Below are positions 57,189-64,000 of a stretch of 64,000 nt of DNA, piece by piece. The DNA is taken from positions 5,050,868-5,114,867 of the forward strand of contig JAGPXD010000004.1 of assembly GCA_020746995.1 (NCBI GenBank). The letters are read 5' to 3'. A program made the translations under genes and the position numbers. This DNA comes from Plectosphaerella cucumerina (taxonomy: Eukaryota; Ascomycota; Sordariomycetes; Glomerellales; Plectosphaerellaceae). Numbering within the stretch: the stretch's first letter is position 1; each line of letters begins with the position of its first letter. Below the pieces are notes generated by a model. It saw only the letters and a list, made by a program, of their open reading frames with translations, searched no databases and had not been told where the DNA came from.

Positions 57189-59050
57189 TCTATTTTGCCT
57201 GTCTAAGCTATCTAGCCTTATTTTTACAAAGAGAGGTATAGCTTTTAGCTATCTCTTAAGGAGGGGAGAGGGGATTTCTAGGAAAGAGAAAGAGAAACTA
57301 GGGAAAGAAAGTAGCTTAGGTAGCTTAGCGTGGGGTTAAGTAGCTTAGCTTGGGTTTAGCTAGCTTAGCGAGAAGAGAGAGGTATAGGAAGATAGGGGAG
57401 TAGGAAGATAGGAAAGATAGGAAAGGGTAGTCTACCGACGGGGGATATCCCTAGCGATAGAGGCCGCGGACTTTGCTTTATACCGGGTAAGGGTAAGAGC
57501 GATATTCGCGTCTAGCCAACGGGCTGTAGGGGGTCCAAGAGCCTTCTGGAGGTTCTTATACTCCCTAGCGGTTGATTTTTCCATTAGACCCCCCGTAGAA
57601 AAGATTAGGGGGTGAAATATAGTCCCTAGGGACTTGTATTTCCTCCTTTTCTCGTCTGCGGCTTCGGTAAGGGTCTGGAAGGCTTCCTCGCGGGCTGAGT
57701 CCTTGTTGACTGCTACGATTTGGACGTCGTAGTAGTGACGGTAGGTCCCGAGCTGTAGGGAAAAATCGGCCCGTAAGGCAGGCTGGGTAGGGGTAGGGGT
57801 AGGGGACCCGGGGGGGTCCTGGGGGGGGTCTTCGGGGGTGGGGACCCTGGGTTCCACCTCGAGCTCCAGGTCAGTCCGGCTAGTAAGAGCTTTTTCGAAG
57901 GCTCGGACGACTTGGTTGTGGCGGGCTATCCAGCGGCGGTTTGCGCCCCCGCAGGTATCCTCGTGACCCAGGGTAGGGCTACGGGAGCCGCAGTAGGGGC
58001 AGGGACGGGAGGGGGGTCTAACAGGGGCTAGGAGCCTACCCCTAAGGGCTTCTATAATCTCTGGGTCTGAGAAAATATCCTGTTTGTGGAGGGGTAGGGT
58101 CCCGAGCCACTGTCTCCCTAGGTAGGAAGTCCCCTCGAGGAGGGTCCTTTTTTCCTGGGGAGATAGACCCTCCTTAAGACCCCGTAGCTTCGCAGCGTTT
58201 AGCTCGGCTAGGACCTCCTTGGGTGAGGGGGGTCTTTTTTCCCTAGGGGGTATAGGGGGTAGGGAATCCGGTAGGATAAGCTCCCTAAGTCCCCTAGTAA
58301 GCCCCCTAGCCGCCTGGTAGAGCCCTGGAGCTAGCTCTTCGTGAAGGGGGAGGCCTAGACCCCCGTCCCTTACCGGAAGGGCTATTAGGTCCTTCTGGAG
58401 ATCCCGGGGGGTCTCCGTAGGGGTCCTAGAAGCCAGGGCTACTACTACCTTCTCGATCAGGCCGTCAGCCTTACCCCAGAGGTCCTGTAGACCGTCAGGG
58501 CGTAGCTGTCGAAGTAGGTGCCTTAGGAGTAGGTGGGAGCTACCCCGTAGGAGTAGTAAGGCGTACTGCCTAGGGAGCTCTCGTAGGGAGTCGAGGACCT
58601 TGGAAAAGGTAGAGATCTGGGTCTCTAGGAAGGTCCTACGGGCTGCTAGGGGTCCTAAAAAGGATCCTAGGGCCTTGAATCCCCCCTCCCGGAGGGTCTG
58701 GATAGGGACTTCCTTGGATTTCGTCCGGTTAAGGGTAACCGGGGAGTCCTGGAGAACCCTCTCGACGATAGGTAGAACCGGGTCCCTATTCCGGTTAAGG
58801 ATATAGGTGTCGTCGAGGTAGGAGACTATAGTAGCGTCCGGGAGGGCCTTCTGTAAGGCTTCGAGGGTAGGTCGGTAGGCTAGGGAAAAGAGGAGGGGTC
58901 CTAGGGTGTCCCCTTGCCTGACCCCCTGGGTACTCGCGAGGATAGTTCCGCCGGCTGTTACTAGGACAGACGGCCTACTATAGGCCCACGCGGTAGCCCG
59001 GTAGAAGGTAGGGGCGTAGAGAGCCACCGTAGTAGCTATAGAGCCCCTAT
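57189..59050 (-). mobile_element. telomere-targeting non-LTR retroelement, copy A (5'-truncated)
   Basis: The element lies on the minus strand: 3' end at 57189 against CCCTAA-type repeats, 5' truncation at 59050 inside the reverse-transcriptase domain. About 240 bp of 3' UTR rich in TAGCTTAG words precede the stop codon at 57432. Sequence is near-identical to copy B. Truncation at the 5' end is typical of incomplete target-primed reverse transcription. Structure resembles CRE-clade telomere elements such as MoTeR of Magnaporthe and Cnl1 of Cryptococcus. Confidence 0.85.
57432..59027 (-). CDS. reverse transcriptase + restriction-like endonuclease, partial
   Basis: 531 open codons; the start is artificial because the element is truncated. 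Begins within RT (ALYAPTFYRATAWA), with GVRQGDTLGPLLFSL and the catalytic YLDD (about 58800-58815), then the thumb region. The C-terminus has a CCHC motif C-x2-C-x8-H-x3-C (CPYCGSRSPTLGHEDTC, about 57940-58000). It is followed by RHNQVV and R-A-D-x12-D (RADFSLQ...YYDVQ, about 57720-57775) and K-R-R-K. This is the restriction-enzyme-like endonuclease of CRE/R2-group LINEs, which would nick the target telomere to prime reverse transcription. No frameshifts. It therefore preserves the part that is damaged in copy B. Confidence 0.85.
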   Translation of the reverse strand: MALYAPTFYRATAWAYSRPSVLVTAGGTILASTQGVRQGDTLGPLLFSLAYRPTLEALQKALPDATIVSYLDDTYILNRNRDPVLPIVERVLQDSPVTLNRTKSKEVPIQTLREGGFKALGSFLGPLAARRTFLETQISTFSKVLDSLRELPRQYALLLLRGSSHLLLRHLLRQLRPDGLQDLWGKADGLIEKVVVALASRTPTETPRDLQKDLIALPVRDGGLGLPLHEELAPGLYQAARGLTRGLRELILPDSLPPIPPREKRPPSPKEVLAELNAAKLRGLKEGLSPQEKRTLLEGTSYLGRQWLGTLPLHKQDIFSDPEIIEALRGRLLAPVRPPSRPCPYCGSRSPTLGHEDTCGGANRRWIARHNQVVRAFEKALTSRTDLELEVEPRVPTPEDPPQDPPGSPTPTPTQPALRADFSLQLGTYRHYYDVQIVAVNKDSAREEAFQTLTEAADEKRRKYKSLGTIFHPLIFSTGGLMEKSTAREYKNLQKALGPPTARWLDANIALTLTRYKAKSAASIARDIPRR

Positions 59051-59083
59051 CTTAGCTTAGGGTTAGCTTAGGGTGGGTTAGGG
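59051..59083. repeat. telomere-like junction between copies
   Basis: CTTAGCTTAGGGTTAGCTTA followed by GGGTGGGTTAGGG: degenerate telomeric repeats between the truncated 5' end of copy A and the 3' end of copy B. The last 16 bases equal those at 57173-57188. Confidence 0.85.
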
Positions 59084-59327
59084 TCTATTTTGCCTGTCTA
59101 AGCTATCTAGCCTTATTTTTACAAAGAGAGGTATAGCTTTAGCTATCTCTTAAAGAGGGGAGAGGGGATTTCTAGGAAGAGAAAGAGAAACTAAGTGTAA
59201 GGGAAGTAGTTTAGGTAGCTTAGCGTAGGGTAAAGTAGCTTAGCTAGGGTTTAACTAGCTTAGCGAGAAGAGAGAGGTATAGGAAGATAGGGGAAGTAGG
59301 AAGATAGGAAAAATAGGAAAGGGTAGT

Positions 59328-62300
59328 CTACCGACGGGGGATATCCCTAGCGATAGAGGCCGCGGACTTTGCTTTATACCGGGTAAGGGTAAGAGCGATA
59401 TTCGCGTCTAGCCAACGGGCTGTAGGGGGTCCAAGAGCCTTCTGGAGGTTCTTATACTCCCTAGCGGTTGATTTTTCCATTAGACCCCCCGTAGAAAAGA
59501 TTAGGGGGTGAAATATAGTCCCTAGGGACTTGTATTTCCTCCTTTTCTCGTCTGCGGCTTCGGTAAGGGTCTGGAAGGCTTCCTCGCGGGCTGAGTCCTT
59601 GTTGACTGCTACGATTTGGACGTCGTAGTAGTGACGGTAGGTCCCGAGCTGTAGGGAAAAATCGGCCCGTAAGGCAGGCTGGGTAGGGGTAGGGGTAGGG
59701 GACCCGGGGGGTCCTGGGGGGGGTCTTCGGGGGTGGGGACCCTGGGTTCCACCTCAAGCTCCAGGTCAGTCCGGCTAGTAAGAGCTTTTTCGAAGGCTCG
59801 GACGACTTGGTTGTGGCGGGCTATCCAGCGGCGGTTTGCGCCCCCGCAGGTGTCCTCGTGACCCAGGGTAGGGCTACGGGAGCCGCAGTAGGGGCAGGGG
59901 CGGGAGGGGGGTCTAACAGGGGCTAGGAGCCTACCCCTAAGGGCTTCTATAATCTCTGGGTCTGAGAAAATATCCTGTTTGTGGAGGGGTAGGGTCCCGA
60001 GCCACTGTCTCCCTAGGTAGGAAGTCCCCTCGAGGAGGGTTCTTTTTTCCTGGGGAGATAGACCCTCCTTAAGACCCCGTAGCTTCGCAGCGTTTAGCTC
60101 AGCTAGGACCTCCTTGGGTGAGGGGGGTCTTTTTTCCCTAGGGGGATAGGGGGTAGGGAATCCGGAAGGATACGTTCCCTAAGCCCCCTAGTAAGTACCC
60201 TCGCTGCCTGGTAGAGCCCTGGGCTAGCTCTTCGTGAAGGGGGAGGCCTAGACCCCCGTCCCTTACCGGAAGGGCTATTAGGTCCTTCTGGAGATCCCGG
60301 GGGGTCTCCGTAGGGGTCCTAGAAGCCAGGGCTACTACTACCTTCTCGATCAGGCCGTCAGCCTTCCTCCAGAGGTCCTGTAGACCGTCAGGGCGTAGCT
60401 GTCGGAGTAGGTGCCTTAGGAGTAGGTGGGAGCTACCCCGTAGGAGTAGTAAGGCGTACTGCCTAGGGAGCTCTCGTAGGGAGTCGAGGACCTTGGAAAA
60501 GGTAGAGATCTGGGTCTTTAGGAAGGTCCTCCGGGCTTCTAGGGGTCCTAGAAAAGACCCTAGGGCCTTGAATCCCCCCTCCCGGAGGGTCTGGACTGGG
60601 ATTTCCTTGGATTTCGACCGGTTAAGGGTAACCGGGGAGTCCTGGAGTACCTTCTCGACGGTAGGTAAGACTGGGATCCTATTCCGGTTAAGGATATAGG
60701 TATCGTCGAGGTAGGAGACTATAGTGGCGTCCGGGAGGGCCTTTTGTAAGGCTTCGAGGGTAGGTCGGTAGGCTAGGGAAAAAAGGAGGGGTCCTAGGGG
60801 GTCCCCTTGCCTAACCCCCTGGGTACTCGCGAGGATAGTTCCGCCGGCTGTTACTAGGACAGACGGCCTACTATAGGCCCACGCGGTAGCCCGGTAGAAG
60901 GTAGGGGCGTAGAGAGCCACCGTAGTAGCTATAGAGCCCCTATCTACCTCGTTAAAGGCGTTCTGGAGGTCTAGGGGCGTGATTGTCTCTATACCGGCTC
61001 TATTATCTCCCTCTATAGCTTCGGAGAGGAGGAAGACAGCGGGTTCTACCCCCCCGGGGGTCTTAACCCCTAGCTGGGTGGGAAGTAGGGACCCGGGGCG
61101 ATAGGAGGTAAGGAGTATAGCTTTAAGGGCTACTCGATAGAGTAAATCCCCTATAGCGATAGGCCTAACCCCCCCGCCGGGTTTTTCCAGGGCTACTAGG
61201 CGGCTCGCGCAAAGTAGGTCAGCCCCGGGAGCGGTACCCTGACGGATCATATCCGCGAGGAGTCGTAGGGCTGCGATAAACGGGGACTCGGGGGGTCCTA
61301 GGGCTAGATCCAGGAGGGGTCTAGTCCAGCCGCTTAGCCCGGGGGCTTTTTCCCTACCGATCGAGCTAATAGCCTTAGCTATAGCTTCCTCGGTCACCGG
61401 CTGTCCGGCTCGGGGGTTCCCAGACCGGGAAAAAGGGGTCTTGGGGCCGATAGGGTGTTTCTGTCGTAGGAGATCGAGGGTCTGGGGGGTCTCTTCGGCT
61501 AGGGGGGTAGGGTCGGTAAGGGCCTTGGCCGCCCTACCGATAAAGCCTCTTTCCAGGAGTCTAGAGGCTCTCTCGGTAGGGGTAGAGTCCCCGGGGGGTC
61601 TCTGGGGGGATTCCTGAGGCGCGGGGGGGTCTGGGATAACCCCAGGGTAGGCTCGGAGGGTAGGGGCGAGCTGTCCCTTGGATAGGGCTAATCCCAGGAC
61701 CCGGGGAAGGAGGAGAAGGGGTAGGAGGGTTTTCTCGCGGGGGTTCCGGATAAAAGCTTCCGCGGTCCGTTTAGCGGCTTCCTCGAAGAGGGTAGCCTGA
61801 CGGTAGTGGAGGCGTTTTTCCGGAATTTGCACCCCCGAGAAGGCTAGGAGGGTCTGGACGGAAGCCTTCTGGAGGATGGGTTCTAGAGCCTCGCGGTGGG
61901 CTTCCTCTAGGGAGGCGGACTCCCTAGGGGAGGGGGGCTCTCTAGTAGTACTAGGGCTTGAAAAATCGCTTCCGGGGGGCTCGGGGGACTCCCTAGGGGT
62001 ACTAGGGGGGTCCGAGGGGATTCCCTGGGGGCGGAGGAGGGCGTCTAGCGAGGGTAGGGAGCCTGTAGATCCGGGGGTCGAGGGGGACTCGGTAGGGACT
62101 CTCGAGGGGTCCCTATACCCCCCTAGCCCTCTAGGGGTACTAGGGGGTAGGGGGGCGCCCGAGGGTCTAGCCCGGGGGGCTGGGGTAGGGCTAGGGGATC
62201 CTAGAGCCCTAGGGCGGGATCTAGGGGGCTGCCCCTTGGGTGAGGGGGTTCCGGCCCTTCGTTTCCGGACAAGGTCCCTCTCGCGGAGGGTCCTAAAGCG

Positions 62301-62693
62301 GCTCGCCCACTGTGTGGGAGAGTGGGTAGCCTGGGGAGCCCTACGGGGTAGGGAGGCCCTAGGGGGTAGGGAGGGGCGGAAATACGCGTTAAAGTGCGCT
62401 CTCGTAGCCTCCCAGGAGCCCGAGGGGGGCGGGGGGGGGTCTTGGGGGGTCCCGGAGGGTGGATTCCTTACCCTGGGTAGGGTAGAAATCCTGGAAGACC
62501 CAGGGATCCCGTGGACCTTGGCCGCGTGGGTTTTCACCCCCTGGGAGCCTTTGCAGGCCGTCCCACAGGTTGGGCAGGGGGTTAAGCCGAGTGGCTGGAG
62601 CTGGAGGGGGGTGTAGCTATCCTGGGGGTGTTTTTTCCTGATGTGGTCTATCAGGTCGGCGTATTCCCCTTTGCAGGACGGGCAGGGAGCCAT
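59328..62693 (-). pseudogene. CRE-like retroelement ORF with C-terminal frameshifts
   Basis: ATG 62693. 851 codons are open to 60138. Two C2H2 zinc fingers at residues 4-22 (C4, C7, H17, H22) and 40-61 (C40, C43, H56, H61) would bind target DNA; a Pro/Ser-rich linker follows. RT: SSIGREKAPGLSGW, GVRQGDPLGPLLFSL (from residue 626), YLDD at 661-664. Compared with copy A, single bases are missing near 60221, near 60145 and in a G run at 59706-59711. The CCHC part of the endonuclease is therefore out of frame, and the frame of copy A is regained for the last part, up to the TAG at 59328. Full product would be about 1100 aa. All three indels border homopolymers or short repeats, so assembly error is possible. 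Confidence 0.8.
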
Positions 62694-62705
62694 GGGGGGG
62701 TTGGG

Positions 62706-62751
62706 TCGGGCTTCGGGTTTGGGTTTGGGTTTGGGTTGGGGTTAGGGTTAA
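62706..62751. repeat. telomere-variant repeats at the retroelement 5' end
   Basis: After the ATG, going outward, the plus strand reads TTGGG, TCGGG, TTCGGG, then TTTGGG three times, TTGGGG and TTAGGG. A graded series of TTNGGG variants like this is a known trait of MoTeR 5' ends, so it is probably part of the element rather than host telomere. Confidence 0.8.
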
Positions 62752-62995
62752 AACCCTAAGCTACCCAAGCTACTACAAGCCCGGGCTCGAAGCGGGAGTT
62801 CGGGAAGGTCGAAAAAGCGTTAAAAAAGGGGGGAAAAGAGTCCGGGAAGACCGGGAAAGGCCCTCTAAAAAAGACGTCTAGAAAGTAATAATCTAGAAAT
62901 CTCCTCTAGAGAGAGGGGGAGGTAGGGGGTAGAGAGAAGAGGGTAAGAGAGATAGGGAGAAAGGTAGCTAGGAGGGGGGTAGTTTCGGTATATAT
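62752..62995. other. short unique subtelomeric segment
   Basis: Between retroelement and satellite. G/A-rich on the plus strand with AAGCTACCCAAGCTACT near the start, which resembles the TAGCTTAG-rich 3' UTR of the retroelement on the opposite strand. It could be a rearranged scrap of another copy. No ORF. Confidence 0.4.
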
Positions 62996-63720
62996 AGGTA
63001 ACCTAAAGTCAACCCAAAGTCAACCCAAAGTCAACCCAAAGTCTCCGGACTCTAGATCCGGCGCGAAAGGCCCCTAAGTCTGGTTTCGGGGTCTAGGAAA
63101 ACCCCGAAAGTAACTTTACCCTACTTTCGGGTTTTATATCTAGCCCGAAGGGCCTTTATATCTAGTCTCGGGGTCTAGAAAGTCCGTAAGACCCCGAAGT
63201 CCTAGTCTATATAACCTTAAGTCTAACCCAAAGGTCGACCCAAAGGTCGACCCAAAGTCTAACCCAAAGGTCGACCCAAAGTCTAACCCAAAGGTCGACC
63301 CAAAGTCCTATATAGTAAGTTTTCTCTTTAACCCAAAGTCCAACCCAAAGTCTAACCCAAGGTCTAACCCAAAGTCCAACCCAAAGGTCGACCCAAAGTC
63401 CTATATAGTAAGTTTTCTCTTTAACCCAAAGTCCAACCCAAAGTCCTATATAGTAAGTTTTCTCTTTAACCCAAAGTCCAACCCAAAGTCTAACCCAAAG
63501 TCTAACCCGAAGGTCGACCCAAAGTCCTATATAGTAAGTTTTCTCTTTAACCTAAAGTCTAACCCAAAGGTCAACCCAAAGGTCAACCCAAAGTCTAACC
63601 CAAAGGTCGACCTAAAGTCCTATATAGTAAGTTTTCTCTTTAACCTAAAGTCTAACCCAAAGGTTAACCCAAAGGTCAACCCAAAGGTTAACCCAAAGTC
63701 CTATATAGAGAATAACCCGG
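62996..63720. repeat. subtelomeric satellite of telomere-like AACCCAAAG units
   Basis: Built from 11-12 bp units AACCCAAAGTC / CGACCCAAAGG. A longer unit, CTATATAGTAAGTTTTCTCT followed by TTAACC, recurs at about 63308, 63401, 63445, 63526 and 63619 and, truncated, at 63702, giving a higher-order pattern of variable length (about 44-93 bp). The core CCCAAA is the complement of the TTTGGG variant at the retroelement 5' end. Confidence 0.9.
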
Positions 63721-63760
63721 GCAAGCCCGGGGAACCCGAGAATAGCCGGGGCAAGCCCCG

Positions 63761-63807
63761 GGGACATTGGGTTGGACATTGGGTGGGACATTGGGTGGGA
63801 CATTGGG
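63761..63807. repeat. GGACATTGGGT repeats
   Basis: Four units of (G)GGACATTGGGTT/TGG, 11-12 bp long, pass directly into TTAGGG repeats, ACATTGGG being followed by TTAGGG. Preceded by a pair of palindromic CCCGGGCAAGCCCGGG-like words (63716-63760). Confidence 0.85.
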
Positions 63808-64000
63808 TTAGGGTTAGGGTTAGGGTTAGGGTTAGGGTTAGGGTTAGGGTTAGGGTTAGGGTTAGGGTTAGGGTTAGGGTTAGGGTTAGGGTTAGGGTTA
63901 GGGTTAGGGTTAGGGTTAGGGTTAGGGTTAGGGTTAGGGTTAGGGTTAGGGTTAGGGTTAGGGTTAGGGTTAGGGTTAGGGTTAGGGTTAGGGTTAGGGA
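63808..64000 (+). repeat. telomere (TTAGGG)n
   Basis: 193 bases, about 32 perfect TTAGGG repeats with the G-rich strand running 5' to 3' to the end of the window, as expected for the right end of a linear chromosome. Only the last base (A) departs from the pattern. Confidence 0.99.

Larger units (their letters stand above)
59084..62751 (-). mobile_element. telomere-targeting non-LTR retroelement, copy B (near full length)
   Basis: About 3.67 kb on the minus strand with the 5' end toward the chromosome terminus. The 3' end (59084) joins telomere-like repeats. The 5' leader (62694-62751) is only ~58 bp and consists largely of telomere variants. One long ORF follows, then a 240-bp 3' UTR. Tandem head-to-tail arrangement with copy A agrees with repeated insertion into telomere repeats at the end. 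CRE clade assignment rests on telomere location, single ORF, N-terminal C2H2 fingers and C-terminal restriction-like endonuclease. Confidence 0.85.

Noticed and set aside
61876..62616. 246-codon plus-strand open frame, Gly/Arg/Ser rich
   Set aside because: Antisense to the Pro/Ser-rich linker of the retroelement ORF; low complexity, no domain.
62996..63720. CRISPR-like array
   Set aside because: Units are short, contiguous and without unique spacers, in a eukaryotic subtelomere; it is a satellite.

Overview
The window is the right-hand end of a chromosome of a filamentous ascomycete, probably a Sordariomycete; I cannot name the species. It ends in about 32 uninterrupted TTAGGG repeats (63808-64000). 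Genes have short GT-AG introns of 50-70 nt and include fungal families: HET, patatin-like phospholipase, kelch/transmembrane, cytochrome P450, DUF6606, RBR ubiquitin ligase, OTT_1508-like deaminase and Fot1/pogo transposase. Large stretches carry the footprint of repeat-induced point mutation (RIP): CpA/TpG depletion, TpA excess, and in-frame TAG/TAA where Gln or Trp is expected.

Layout. 0.5-3.1 kb: LINE ORF1 debris, a truncated gene and a kinase-like fragment. 3.35-4.03 kb: one small membrane-anchored protein. 4.2-7.85 kb: a RIP-killed divergent pair, an mpaB-like ER oxygenase (minus) and a class I terpene synthase (plus). 8-9 kb: palindrome-bearing tandem repeats followed by a ParB-like pseudogene. 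9.5-10.7 kb: patatin-like gene. 11.9-12.5 kb: STAND/TPR remnant. 12.9-17.8 kb: RIPped transposon nest holding a young 465-bp TRIM-like element and a complete 1.86-kb Fot1/pogo element. 19-21 kb: intact kelch membrane protein. 21.7-22.1 kb: pogo-type MITE. 22.7-24.1 kb: dead P450. 25.1 kb: small secreted Cys-rich protein. 26.4-30.3 kb: DUF6606/TPR chimera and RBR ligase pseudogene. 32.5-36 kb: Ulp1-like protease with coiled coil, then a CRESS-DNA Rep-type helicase gene. 37-49.3 kb: LINE fragments, an unknown protein of about 760 aa, an LTR remnant, an HTH-like protein and an intact HET gene. 51-57.2 kb: deaminase pseudogene and two tandem dead copies of an unknown gene family. 57.2-62.75 kb: two head-to-tail copies of a telomere-targeting non-LTR retrotransposon (CRE-like, zinc fingers + RT + restriction-like endonuclease), each joined to telomere-like sequence. 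63.0-63.8 kb: telomere-variant satellite, then the telomere.

The most interesting features are the telomere-embedded retroelement pair, whose long open ORF is strikingly poor in CpA, the dead terpene locus, the Rep-like helicase of viral ancestry and the TRIM element with perfect target duplication. Most genes here are dead or fragmentary. The kelch, secreted protein, HET and ~760-aa genes look most intact. All gene models are read by eye; starts and introns without stated evidence are uncertain.
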